Below, one piece after another: positions 1 through 8,464 of a stretch of 64,000 nucleotides of DNA; within the stretch, counting starts at the first letter, position 1; each line of letters begins with the position of its first letter. The notes beneath the pieces were generated by a model, which was not told the origin of the DNA, ran no database searches, and saw nothing but the letters and a program-made list of their open reading frames with translations. Location of the stretch: positions 1-64,000 of the forward strand of contig CAZAVY010000003.1 of NCBI GenBank assembly GCA_964488685.1, read 5' to 3'. The stretch is from GCA-001735895 sp964488685 (GTDB lineage Bacteria; Pseudomonadota; Gammaproteobacteria; GCA-001735895). Made by a program: the position numbers and the translations under genes.

Positions 1-539
1 GCGACACCGTCAGCCAGCAATGCCATTTCGATCAGCGCGTTCGGCCAGGTGTGGATTCCACGCTTTCCCGGGAATTTCTTGAGGTTGAAGAAATCCGCAA
101 TCGTAGTCGGTTGCGCACCACTAAAGGTGCCTTCCTGATAAAACGGCACATAGGACCAGAAGATTTGCGGAACCACGCAATCGTTCGGTGGTGCAACCAG
201 CATGTCGTCGTCCATTGATGTACCGTCAGCAGCGGGTTCGAACATGCTGCGATCGAGTTCTTCGAAAAGGCCTTCGTCACAACCGACACGGGCTTCGTGC
301 GGTAATACGTCAACGATATCCCAGGTGACGGTACCCGATTCTACCTGGGTCTTGACCTCGCCCAGGCCGCCGTTATAGTTGATAAAATTGACCGTGCCGC
401 CTTTCCAGGTATCGGCGTAGGCCTTTTGCTGTGAGGCGGAATAAGCACCACCCCAGGATGTCACATTCACTTCAGCCTGCGCCGCGGTGGTAACCGCAAC
501 CACTGAAGCCAGCAGGGTTTGTTTCAAAATTTCTTTCAT
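1..539 (-). CDS. ABC transporter periplasmic substrate-binding protein, PotD-like (3' end outside window)
   Basis: This is the first 179 codons of a periplasmic solute-binding protein; the rest lies beyond the window edge. The protein starts MKEILKQTLLASVVAV and has a signal peptide that probably ends at the AQA just before EVNVTSWGG. The mature N-terminus (VTSWGGAYSASQQKAY) is typical of the spermidine/putrescine-type (PotD/PotF) extracellular binding family. An AGGAG ribosome site lies about 8 bases before the ATG. The gene follows the ATPase gene by 49 bases, so the two are likely co-transcribed. Polyamine or a related cationic ligand is inferred from the family only. Confidence 0.85.
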   Translation of the reverse strand, partial: MKEILKQTLLASVVAVTTAAQAEVNVTSWGGAYSASQQKAYADTWKGGTVNFINYNGGLGEVKTQVESGTVTWDIVDVLPHEARVGCDEGLFEELDRSMFEPAADGTSMDDDMLVAPPNDCVVPQIFWSYVPFYQEGTFSGAQPTTIADFFNLKKFPGKRGIHTWPNALIEMALLADGV

Positions 540-588
540 TAGAGTTTCTCCTCTTCGGTTTACTACTTTAGGTAAAAAAACTGCGCGG

Positions 589-1686
589 TTAATCGGACGG
601 ATCCAAGGCCCGGCAGTCTTCCGCATTCCAGCCGATATTTACGGTGTCACCTTCTTTGAGGTGCGCATGCGCGGCTGAATTTGGAATCTTCACAATAAAA
701 TCGCTGTGACCCAGTACCGTGAATCGGGTACGGATGTGATCACCCAGATAAATCAGTTCTTCGGCGACGCCGGAGAAAATGTTCGGCAGTTCACCCGGCT
801 CCGGGTTGACCGTAACCCGTTCCGGTCGCAGCGACAAGGTGCTGCGTTCACCGACGCCGCCAACATTTATTTTCTTGGCCGCCACGGCGCCGGCATCGTT
901 GTCGATTTCGACCTTGACCGTGTCGCCATTGTCTTCGATGACCCTGCCCAGAAACCGGTTATTTTCGCCGATAAAATTGGCACAGAAAGCGTTTTCCGGC
1001 TCCTCGTAGAGAACTTCCGGAGGCGCGCATTGCTGGATGATGCCGTCGTCGAACACCGCGATGCGATTCGACATGGTCAGCGCTTCACTCTGGTCGTGGG
1101 TGACGTAGACCACGGTAAGTCCGAGGTTTTCGTGGATATGCTTGATTTCGTACTGCATCTGTTCGCGCAGGTTCTTGTCGAGCGCACCTAATGGTTCATC
1201 CATCAAAACCAGATCCGGGTCGAACACCAGCGAACGCGCTACTGCGACACGCTGCGCCTGCCCGCCCGACAGCTGCGCCGGTCGGCGGTCGCCAAACGCG
1301 CCCAGTTGCACCATGTCGAGCGCTCGCTTGACGCGTTGTTCGCGTTCGGATTTGTCGATGTGGCGCACTTCCAGCGGGAAGGCGAGGTTTTCGGATACGG
1401 TCATGTGCGGGAATAATGCGTAATTCTGGAATACCATGCCGATACCGCGCTTATGCGGCGCCACCTTGTTGATCGGGTTACCGTTGAGGTAGATCTCACC
1501 GTGGGTTGCCGGCTCAAACCCCGCCAGCATCATCAGGCAAGTGGTTTTGCCCGACCCGGACGGCCCCAGCATGGTCAGAAACTCGCCCTTGGCGACATCG
1601 AGGTTCAGGCTCTTTACAACCAGCGTCTCACCATCGTAACTTTTTTGTATATCGACGAAGCGTACAAGGGAATTCTCACTCGACAT
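589..1686 (-). CDS. ABC transporter ATP-binding protein, PotA-like
   Basis: Cytoplasmic ATPase subunit of an ABC importer, about 365 residues from the ATG chosen here (a TTG three codons upstream is also open). Walker A is GPSGSGKT at residues 41-48. The signature reads LSGGQAQR near 139-146, with Ala where Gln is usual. Walker B with the catalytic Glu is LVLMDEP near 159-165. The C-terminal third (about 240-365) matches the TOBE regulatory domain of the PotA/FbpC/MalK group. It is followed directly by a PotD-like binding protein, which supports a spermidine/putrescine-type system. No permease gene lies between the two or upstream in this window. Confidence 0.9.
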   Translation of the reverse strand: MSSENSLVRFVDIQKSYDGETLVVKSLNLDVAKGEFLTMLGPSGSGKTTCLMMLAGFEPATHGEIYLNGNPINKVAPHKRGIGMVFQNYALFPHMTVSENLAFPLEVRHIDKSEREQRVKRALDMVQLGAFGDRRPAQLSGGQAQRVAVARSLVFDPDLVLMDEPLGALDKNLREQMQYEIKHIHENLGLTVVYVTHDQSEALTMSNRIAVFDDGIIQQCAPPEVLYEEPENAFCANFIGENNRFLGRVIEDNGDTVKVEIDNDAGAVAAKKINVGGVGERSTLSLRPERVTVNPEPGELPNIFSGVAEELIYLGDHIRTRFTVLGHSDFIVKIPNSAAHAHLKEGDTVNIGWNAEDCRALDPSD

Positions 1687-1907
1687 GGCTAGCAATTCTC
1701 GGTTGCTTATTATGACTCTGTTTAATTCTGGTTATTTCGCTATGACCGGAATATCTCTCTATCCTCGAAACGCAGCGTCTTCGGTAACGGCAAACTCTAA
1801 CGGCCTTACCCGGCAAAATCAACCGTTTTGTCCCGGATGTACACCGGCCCGGGAAAGCTTATCCGCCCTGACTGAACCACATCTGAACAGGCCAGTACAT
1901 CGAATTC

Positions 1908-2423
1908 TCAGCCCAGGACTTTATTGGAATCACCCATCGCCGGGTCGAGACTCTGGTAGCGACAGTTGTAGGTGATAACCTCACCCTTGACCCCGCCGAT
2001 ATTACTTTGCACCCGCGTGGCAATCAGGGTTTCCACTTTAAAATTGAGGGCGAAGGTCCAGCTTTCGTTGGAAAACGGATTTGAAGCCGAAGAAACCACG
2101 ATCAGACTGCTTTTGGTGCGCGAGCGAATTTTAATCAGGTTATGTGATTTGTCGGTGGTTTCGATCTTGATCGAAGGGCCCTTGTCACCTCGCGGTTTCC
2201 AGATAAAGCTGACATTGGATTTCATATCGCTGAAATTTTCCGCCATCATCCATTCGGAGAACCGGGAATTTATTTTTTCCGAAGGTTTTTGCGAGACGTA
2301 TTCCCGGTGGCGTCCAAGCAGGCTGGATTGATCACTGATACAGGAAATTGTATTTTGCAGGTTGATGTCGGCTGCCTGCGCCGCCAGTGGTAGTAGCAGA
2401 ATAACAGTGAGAAGAATTCTCAT
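1908..2423 (-). CDS. Predicted secreted protein of unknown function
   Basis: A 171-residue protein I do not recognise. The chosen ATG gives a clear signal peptide (MRILLTVILLLPLAAQA, cut before ADINLQNT). A longer open frame upstream adds 43 residues that look non-coding. The mature part holds two cysteines (SCISD near the start and YNCRYQ near the end) that could pair, and it is rich in Ser, Lys and beta-type sequence such as IKIRSRTKSSLIVVSS. It is divergent from the Ada-like gene. A periplasmic or outer-membrane-associated role is only an inference from the signal peptide. Confidence 0.6.
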   Translation of the reverse strand: MRILLTVILLLPLAAQAADINLQNTISCISDQSSLLGRHREYVSQKPSEKINSRFSEWMMAENFSDMKSNVSFIWKPRGDKGPSIKIETTDKSHNLIKIRSRTKSSLIVVSSASNPFSNESWTFALNFKVETLIATRVQSNIGGVKGEVITYNCRYQSLDPAMGDSNKVLG

Positions 2424-2575
2424 TGCTGCATTATAACGCTTTGGACAGTGGCTGCACAGAGCATCCCGTCTGTACTCGTTCAACCTCACCCGGTAAAGGT
2501 TCAGGCGCCCGGCTGGGTTTATAACACCGGTGCAACGGTAAAACAGCAACAATCGGAGAGTTTCGCGTAACCCGT

Positions 2576-2601
2576 TTGAATAACATGGTGATCATATTCA
2601 A
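2576..2601. promoter_or_regulatory. Inverted repeat TTGAATA-N12-TATTCAA upstream of the Ada-like gene
   Basis: A perfect 7-base inverted repeat with a 12-base spacer ends 12 bases before the longest start of the Ada-like gene, in the gap between two divergent genes. Its size and position fit an operator for a dimeric or two-site regulator. Ada-type proteins with AraC domains often regulate themselves, but no known Ada box is recognisable here. Confidence 0.35.
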
Positions 2602-2612
2602 CCTGGCGGAGT

Positions 2613-3485
2613 ATGATTGTGTCCATGTCACAGCAAAACCACAAAACGCTGCAAAAGTTTATCGAGCTGGCGCGCTATATCGCCACCAACGCCGATGAGC
2701 AGATAACCCTCGAGACGCTCGCCGCAAGGGTTCATTTATCGCCATCGCGGATGCAGCGCGTTTTTAAATCCGTGTTCGGCGTCTCGCCAAAGAAATTTCA
2801 GCAAGCCGTGCGCAGCGACAAATTCAAACTCTTGCTGCGTGCCGGTTCCGATATTACCGAAGCGATCTTTGAAGCGGGTTACGGCTCCACCAGCCGGGTC
2901 TATGGTCAGACCATGCATAATATCGGAATGACGCCTAAGCGATATCGTGCCGGTGGCAAGGGAGAAACCCTGACCTGGGTTTGTCGAGACACGGCGCTCG
3001 GGCCTATCCTGATGGCAGCCACCGACCGCGGAGTCTGCTTTGCGCAATTCGGCGAGGACTGCGAAGCGCTCGCAGTTCAGTTACAGGCCGAATTCCCGCA
3101 GGCGCAACTACAGGCTTATCCAGATGTATCGTCGCATCAGCTCGATCATTGGATTGACTCGCTCAACGCCTATATCCAGAATCAACAACCACGTCCGGAT
3201 TTGCCGCTCGACTTGAAAGGCACCGCGTTTCAGATCAAGGTCTGGGAGTTTCTGTTGAGCCTCAAAGATGGAGATGTGATCAGTTATTCCGAACTGGCGC
3301 AGGGGATCGCCAAGCCCGGCGCGGTGCGTGCGGCGGCATCGGCCTGTGCCGCAAACAAGATCGCGGTGCTGGTTCCATGCCATCGAATCCTGCGCGCTGA
3401 CGGCGGGCTTGGTGGATATCGGTGGGGTCTCGAGCGAAAACGCAGTTTGCTCGATATGGAACGTGCGCGAAAAGACTGGCAATAG
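2613..3485 (+). CDS. Ada-like protein: AraC-type HTH fused to O6-methylguanine-DNA methyltransferase
   Basis: The protein removes alkyl groups from O6-alkylguanine by a suicide transfer to its own cysteine. Residues about 15-112 form an AraC-type double helix-turn-helix (LAARVHLSPSRMQRVFKSVF, then GYGSTSRVYGQ). Residues about 120-285 form the methyltransferase domain, with the acceptor Cys256 in the PCHR motif followed by GGLGGYRWGLERK. The N-terminal zinc domain of E. coli Ada, which senses methylphosphotriesters, is absent, so activation cannot work the classical way. The start is uncertain: ATG 2613 lies almost on the GGAG at 2608-2611, and ATG 2625 (MSQQNHK) lies 13 bases from it. Confidence 0.9.
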   Translation: MIVSMSQQNHKTLQKFIELARYIATNADEQITLETLAARVHLSPSRMQRVFKSVFGVSPKKFQQAVRSDKFKLLLRAGSDITEAIFEAGYGSTSRVYGQTMHNIGMTPKRYRAGGKGETLTWVCRDTALGPILMAATDRGVCFAQFGEDCEALAVQLQAEFPQAQLQAYPDVSSHQLDHWIDSLNAYIQNQQPRPDLPLDLKGTAFQIKVWEFLLSLKDGDVISYSELAQGIAKPGAVRAAASACAANKIAVLVPCHRILRADGGLGGYRWGLERKRSLLDMERARKDWQ

Positions 3486-3497
3486 AATAGCCTCTAA

Positions 3498-4427
3498 ATG
3501 TTACCCGATATCCTCGACGTAGTGGCCCCGATATTTCTCGTAGTCGGCGCGGGCTACTTCTCGGTCAAGCTGGAGATGACTAGCGCCGAACTGATCGACC
3601 AGCTGATGAAGTTCGCGATTCAGTTCGCAATTCCCTGCTTGCTTTTCCAGGCAACTTCCGGCATCGACCTGGCAGCCGCGTTCGACTGGCGCATGATGCT
3701 GGCTTACTACGCAGCCGCAATTTTAAGCTTTGTCGCCACATTCTTTTGCGTCAGGTATTTCTTCAGGCGTCGACCCGGGGAAGCGGTTGCAATCGCTTTC
3801 GCAGCACTGTTTTCAAACCTGGTCCTGTTGGGGCTACCCATCTCGGAGCGCGCCTGGGGTAGCGCCAGCCTGGCGCCGAATTATGCGCTGGTGTCGGTTA
3901 ATGCACCCATTTGCTACCTGATCGGGATTACCGCGATGGAGTTATTACGGGCCGACGGCCGCACCGCAAGCGAAACTTCACGCATCGTAATCAAGGCCAT
4001 GTTCCGCAATAGCCTGATGATTGGCATCGGTCTCGGATTTATCGTCAACCTGAGCGGGGTTGGTCTGCCGGTACCCTTGACTGCTGCCATCGACCTGCTG
4101 GCACGGGCTTCTTTGCCGGTGGCATTGTTCGCTCTTGGAGGTGTGTTAACCCGTTACACAGTTTCCAGATCGCTGGGCGAAGCGGGCTTCGTTTCGGTAT
4201 TATCCCTGATCGTACAACCCGCGATAACACTGTTTCTGGGCCTGCAACTTCAGCTGCCTGCAGCGACCACGAAATCGATAGTACTGATGTCGGCGATGGC
4301 GCCGGGACTGAACGCTTTTTTGTTCGCTTCCATGTATAACCGCGGGCTCGATGTCGCGGCGAGCACGATTTTACTGTCGACCATGGTTTCAGTGTTCACC
4401 GTCAGCGCATGGCTGGTTATACTTTGA
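3498..4427 (+). CDS. AEC family transporter (auxin efflux carrier / malonate-malate permease type)
   Basis: An inner-membrane protein of 309 residues, almost entirely hydrophobic, with roughly ten predicted membrane segments. It has the AEC pattern of two repeated halves: an N-terminal DVVAPIFLVVGAGYFSVK segment, the central QFAIPCLLFQ region, and a C-terminal half with LARASLPVALFALGGVL followed by a Pro-rich segment. Members export or import small organic acids or act as auxin-like carriers; the substrate cannot be read from sequence. It begins 12 bases after the Ada-like gene, without a strong ribosome site, so co-transcription is likely. Confidence 0.85.
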   Translation: MLPDILDVVAPIFLVVGAGYFSVKLEMTSAELIDQLMKFAIQFAIPCLLFQATSGIDLAAAFDWRMMLAYYAAAILSFVATFFCVRYFFRRRPGEAVAIAFAALFSNLVLLGLPISERAWGSASLAPNYALVSVNAPICYLIGITAMELLRADGRTASETSRIVIKAMFRNSLMIGIGLGFIVNLSGVGLPVPLTAAIDLLARASLPVALFALGGVLTRYTVSRSLGEAGFVSVLSLIVQPAITLFLGLQLQLPAATTKSIVLMSAMAPGLNAFLFASMYNRGLDVAASTILLSTMVSVFTVSAWLVIL

Positions 4428-4452
4428 ATGCGAACACAGGATGATTCGAATC

Positions 4453-4620
4453 TTAGCCCGGAGATTTCATGAACTGCCGCGATGATTGCGCAGGACTTTG
4501 TTTCCTCAGGAGATTTTCCGAAGAAGTGTCGGACCAATGGATCCGGCCGACTGAGGAAGGTGCCTGAGGAAACAAAGGTCAAGCAAGGGCGCGAGCGGGT
4601 TTATGAAATGTTCGGGTTAA
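4453..4620. mobile_element. MITE-like long palindromic element, copy 1
   Basis: A 168-bp non-coding element that is an imperfect palindrome over its whole length. The outer arms read TTAGCCCGGAGATTTCATGA at the left and, on the other strand, TTAACCCGAACATTTCATAA at the right. The inner arms CTTTGTTTCCTCAGG (4496-4510) and CCTGAGGAAACAAAG (4563-4577) are perfect complements. A second copy, clearly homologous along its full length, lies at 56399-56567, and a diverged third copy at 25360-25527. The ends match the terminus of the decayed insertion sequence at 63732. No clear target duplication is visible. Confidence 0.8.
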
Positions 4621-4662
4621 GGTAATATCGGTAGATTCAACCAATATGACGTACCGATAGCG

Positions 4663-5994
4663 ATGCCAATGAGAACCTGTATTGTCGGTTTGCTGCTGCT
4701 CACAATGTTGAACGGTTGCGCCAGCTACGGCAAAATCAGCAATCAGCACGTATCAACGCACACCTCCGGGATTAGCTATTCAATCCGCCAGGCAGTGCAA
4801 TCCGGACAATCCCAGGAAGTCACATTGATGCTGGCTTTCTCGGGCGGTGGAACCCGCGCGTCAGCGCTTGCCTATGGCGTTTTGCAGGCGTTGCGCGATA
4901 GTAACATCAGGGTAAATCAGCAATCCCGCCGACTGCTGGATGAAATCGACGCGATCAGCTCGGTATCGGGCGGCAGCTTTACCGCCGCTTACTTCGGTCT
5001 TTTCGGAGATCGGTTGTTCACCCACTTCGAGAAGGAATTTCTACGACGCAATGTTGCAGGGAAGCTGTTTTACGGACTTTTCAATCCGGCGTTATGGTTT
5101 TCCAGGCGTGGTCGCACCGAGATGGCGATCAATTATTACGAGAGGACTGTCTTCAAAGGCGCCACATTTGCCGATTTGCGCCTTAACAATGGTCCCTTTA
5201 TAGTGATCAATGCGTCGGATCTGGTGCGGGGTATCCAATTCTCGTTTATCCAGGAAGTTTTTGATTTACTGTGCTCGGATCTGTCATCGTTCCCGGTCTC
5301 GAGGGCGGTCACGGCATCATCCGCGGTACCGATCCTGTTTAACCCGGTGGTTCTGAAAAATCACGCGGATTGTGAATCACGATCCAGTTCGCTCCTGGCC
5401 CAGGCAAAAAAACGGTTCGAGGGTATACCCCAACTCAAAGCGAAGGTTGAAGGGCTGTCAAGTTATGCATTAAAAGACAAACGCCGGTTTATCCATCTGG
5501 TAGATGGCGGCATTACCGACAATCTGGGTTTACTTGCGCTTTACGATATTGTCGAGGTTGCCGGTGGCGCAAGACAATTCATGCGCAATGTAGGTGCGAA
5601 ACCCACGTCAAAACTGGTTATAATATCGGTTAATGCTTCTACCAAACCACGATACGTGATGGAGCGCAGCAACAAAGTTCCGTCGCTCGAAGACACCATT
5701 AACGCCGTATCCGACATCCAGCTTCACAACGCCAATGCAGCAACCCTTCAAACCCTAAAAACCAGTGTAAAAAGATGGTCCGCTGATCTATCAACGGCAC
5801 AGCAACAGGTTGAGCCCTACTTTATCGAAATCGATTTCGACAGCATTCAACAACCCTCCCGGCGCTTGTTTTATAACCAGATCCCGGTGAGTTTGTCCCT
5901 GAAAAAAAACCAGATCGATAAATTGATTCAAGCCGGGCGTGAGCTGGTACTGTCCAATACCGAGTTTCAGAGATTGATGCGGGATCTGCAATGA
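4663..5994 (+). CDS. Patatin-like phospholipase lipoprotein
   Basis: A 443-residue lipid acyl hydrolase of the patatin family, predicted to be a lipoprotein. The signal peptide ends in a lipobox LNGC with Cys19. The oxyanion loop is FSGGGTRASAL (about 59-69). The nucleophile is Ser102 in SSVSGGSF, a GxSxG-type elbow variant common in this subfamily, and the catalytic Asp is D281 in VDGGITDNLG. Both members of the Ser-Asp dyad are therefore present. The C-terminal 150 residues lack a recognisable domain. It stands alone between the palindromic element and a permease fragment. A likely site of action is the outer membrane or periplasm. Confidence 0.85.
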   Translation: MPMRTCIVGLLLLTMLNGCASYGKISNQHVSTHTSGISYSIRQAVQSGQSQEVTLMLAFSGGGTRASALAYGVLQALRDSNIRVNQQSRRLLDEIDAISSVSGGSFTAAYFGLFGDRLFTHFEKEFLRRNVAGKLFYGLFNPALWFSRRGRTEMAINYYERTVFKGATFADLRLNNGPFIVINASDLVRGIQFSFIQEVFDLLCSDLSSFPVSRAVTASSAVPILFNPVVLKNHADCESRSSSLLAQAKKRFEGIPQLKAKVEGLSSYALKDKRRFIHLVDGGITDNLGLLALYDIVEVAGGARQFMRNVGAKPTSKLVIISVNASTKPRYVMERSNKVPSLEDTINAVSDIQLHNANAATLQTLKTSVKRWSADLSTAQQQVEPYFIEIDFDSIQQPSRRLFYNQIPVSLSLKKNQIDKLIQAGRELVLSNTEFQRLMRDLQ

Positions 5995-6045
5995 GAATTC
6001 TTCGCAGCCTGATCAATTTGTTTACGGGTCGAGCGCAACAGGGGT

Positions 6046-6252
6046 TTAATAACCGTAGGCACGCCACAGCATCGAGCTGCCCGATAGCAACAGGATTCCG
6101 ATGATCAGGTATTGAAACCCGGCCTCGCTGATGTAATGGCGAATGCGTTGCCCGGTCAACAACCCCAGCGCTACCGGAATGACAGCGAAGGCCGAGTAAA
6201 GCAGCAGGCGCTGATCGAGGATGTCGAATCCAGCCCGGGCAAAAGCCGACAA
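6046..6252 (-). pseudogene. C-terminal fragment of a TauE/SafE-type permease
   Basis: A remnant of about 68 codons. The text VALGLLTGQRIRHYISEAGF followed by a hydrophobic stretch (YLIIGILLLSGSSMLW) matches the last two membrane segments of the TauE/SafE (DUF81) permeases, which export sulfite or sulfonate-type anions. The rest of a normal ~250-residue protein is missing. The frame is closed by TAA a few codons upstream, and no good start or ribosome site is seen. The remainder of 5995-6304 holds nothing else recognisable. Confidence 0.55.
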
Positions 6253-6304
6253 AGGGCGCGCCTGTTACCTGATGCTTCCGTTACAAATTTTAGGCTGTGA
6301 CCCA

Positions 6305-8038
6305 TCAGGAGCGTAACCAGGCGATGAAAATTTCAGCGGGAACCGGCTTGCTGAAATAGTAGCCCTGGGCTTTGATGCAGTCGTGCCTGGTAAGAAATTT
6401 CAGTTGCTCGGGAGTTTCTAAACCTTCCGCGATCACTTCCAGTCCCAGCGTATTCGACATGGTGATAATTGCCTCGGTAATCGCATCACAATAGGGATCG
6501 GCGCCTATATCACTGATAAAGGAACGATCAATTTTAAGAATATGTATCGGAAGATCTCTGAGCACCGATAAAGACGAGTAGCCTGTACCGAAATCATCCA
6601 GGGCAAATCGAATGCCGATTTTCCCGAGTTCGAGCATCTTGGCCTGTGCCAGCCGAATATCTTTTAGAATAGTACTTTCGGTCAGTTCGATGACAATTCG
6701 AGCTGGATTTGTACTGGTACGATCCAGAATAGACGTCAAATCACCATAAAAAGTATCATTTTCAAAATGCCTTGCACTGATATTGACACTGATATAATCA
6801 AGCGCGGGTAAACCGTTGACAAAACTGCAGGCCTCGGCGATTACAAACTTCCCTATCTCGCAAACATAGTTGCCGTTTTCCGCCGTGGTTATGAATTTAT
6901 CGGGCATGACCAATCCACGATCCGGATGTCGCCACCTTATCAGTGCCTCTGCTCCGATTGTTTTTTTCGTGTTTAACGCGACTATCGGCTGGTAAAACAA
7001 TTCGAACTGGTCCTTGTTCAAGGCATTGTGCAGATCTTGTTCGACCCAGTAATTAGCCTTGACAGACTCCTCCATCGAAGCGTTAAAAAAACGAACGACG
7101 TTTTTGCCGTCATTTTTTGCCCTATACATCGCCATATCGGCTTGCGTCAACAATGTTTCACTACTGGCGCCACCATCGCTGAACAAGGTTATTCCAATGC
7201 TGCATCCAATTCGAAGTTCGTGGTCGTCCACATAGATGGGTTCGAGCAATTTGCTGCGAATTTTATCGGTTAACTTGCTCACTTGATCATAGGCGATTTC
7301 CTCCTCGCCTGCCAGACGCGTAAATAGCAATACAAATTCGTCACCGCCGAATCTGGCAACAACATCCTCATGGCGAACATTCTGCTTCAGCCTTTTTGAA
7401 AACTCGACCAATAACCCATCTCCAACCGAATGCCCCAGTGAATCGTTGACGGTTTTAAAATTATCCAGGTCGATAAATAATAGCGCGCCAAATTCTTTAT
7501 GCCGCCTGGCGGTGCTGATTGATCGATCCAGGTGCTTGGTAAACAGCGAACGATTGGCCAGCTCGGTTAGAGAATCGTGAAACGCCAGGTGACGAACCCT
7601 GGACTCGGAATCTTTCTGGCGACGAGAGTAACGTATCGAGCGCTCCAGGGTTTCGGCCTTCAGTTGACTCTTTACCAGGTAGTCGGTTGCACCGGCATTG
7701 GTGGCCTGCAAATCGACATCGTGGTTTTCCACTCCGGTTAATAATATCGTCGCCATCTCGGGATGTTCATCCGTTTGAATCATTTCGATCAATTCAATTC
7801 CGGTTATACCGCCCAGTCGATAATCGACCAGGCAGACATCAAACCGGGTCGACCCAAGTAATTTAATAGCCTTATCAGGGTTGCTTTCCCAGGTTAGCGA
7901 ATAGTGATGGCCGTAAGCTTGTTCAAACAGATCGCGTGTTAAAAGGTAGTCGTCTTCATCGTCTTCAATCAGCAATACCGAAATATCCTCCTGCTCGGAA
8001 TCGTCGATCTCCAATGCATGGTTTGCAATAATTTGCAT
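6305..8038 (-). CDS. Response regulator with GGDEF and EAL domains (cyclic di-GMP turnover)
   Basis: A 577-residue cytoplasmic signalling protein with three domains. Receiver, about 20-135: acidic pocket EDDEDD and phospho-acceptor D72 in VDYR, with Lys in YLVKS. GGDEF, about 150-320: intact RFGGDEF at 229-235 and an inhibitory I-site RxxD (RHED, 222-225) five residues before it. EAL, about 330-575: EAL at 364-366 and DDFGTGYSSL at 481-490. Both the diguanylate cyclase and the phosphodiesterase motif sets look complete. It is encoded just downstream of a receiver protein and a histidine kinase on the same strand, so it probably receives phosphate from that kinase. Confidence 0.92.
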   Translation of the reverse strand: MQIIANHALEIDDSEQEDISVLLIEDDEDDYLLTRDLFEQAYGHHYSLTWESNPDKAIKLLGSTRFDVCLVDYRLGGITGIELIEMIQTDEHPEMATILLTGVENHDVDLQATNAGATDYLVKSQLKAETLERSIRYSRRQKDSESRVRHLAFHDSLTELANRSLFTKHLDRSISTARRHKEFGALLFIDLDNFKTVNDSLGHSVGDGLLVEFSKRLKQNVRHEDVVARFGGDEFVLLFTRLAGEEEIAYDQVSKLTDKIRSKLLEPIYVDDHELRIGCSIGITLFSDGGASSETLLTQADMAMYRAKNDGKNVVRFFNASMEESVKANYWVEQDLHNALNKDQFELFYQPIVALNTKKTIGAEALIRWRHPDRGLVMPDKFITTAENGNYVCEIGKFVIAEACSFVNGLPALDYISVNISARHFENDTFYGDLTSILDRTSTNPARIVIELTESTILKDIRLAQAKMLELGKIGIRFALDDFGTGYSSLSVLRDLPIHILKIDRSFISDIGADPYCDAITEAIITMSNTLGLEVIAEGLETPEQLKFLTRHDCIKAQGYYFSKPVPAEIFIAWLRS

Positions 8039-8047
8039 CTTGGCGGG

Positions 8048-8464
8048 TCAATTCCTGGCCGGGAGTTCAACCACGTCAAACCAGTAGTCGGTTAGCGCAA
8101 CGATCTTGTCCCGCAAACCATCGAAGGTGACAGGCTTGGGGATATAGGAGTTCGCGCCGCAGTTGTAGGACTTGAGAATGTCTTCCTCCGCTTTCGACGT
8201 GGTCAGAATAACGACTGGAATTGACTGGTAGTCTTCATGCGATTTAAGTAACTCCAGCGCCTCTCTTCCATCCATGCGCGGCATATTAAGATCCAGAAGA
8301 ATGAGCGCGGGCAGTTTTTTGAGTGGCGTTGATTCGAGCTGTGTGGCCATGTCATGGCCATCAACTGCGGTTATCAAGTCACACAGAAAGCGGGTTTCAT
8401 CCATTGCCTCGCGGAACATCAAGCGGTCATCTTCGTCATCATCCACCATCATTATATTAATCAT
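8048..8464 (-). CDS. Single-domain response regulator (Rcp1/CheY-like)
   Basis: A 138-residue receiver domain with no output domain. The acidic pocket is DDDEDD (8-13), the phospho-acceptor is D58 in ILLDLNMPRMDG, the Thr is in VVILTTS, and the conserved Lys is in YIPKPV. The DDDEDDR start and LDLNMP motif are typical of the Rcp1 group that pairs with phytochrome-like kinases. It overlaps the kinase gene by 8 bases and ends 9 bases before the receiver-GGDEF-EAL gene. It may act as a phosphate shuttle between the two, or act directly by protein contact. Confidence 0.9.
   Translation of the reverse strand: MINIMMVDDDEDDRLMFREAMDETRFLCDLITAVDGHDMATQLESTPLKKLPALILLDLNMPRMDGREALELLKSHEDYQSIPVVILTTSKAEEDILKSYNCGANSYIPKPVTFDGLRDKIVALTDYWFDVVELPARN

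Noticed and set aside
589..1686. Complete polyamine transport operon inside the window
   Set aside because: Only the ATPase and the beginning of the binding protein are present; no permease genes are visible, so completeness cannot be judged.
4250..4582. Minus-strand open frame through copy 1 of the palindromic element
   Set aside because: A similar peptide appears antisense in copy 2, but only because the element itself is repeated. The frame runs into the antisense of the AEC gene and has no start signal.
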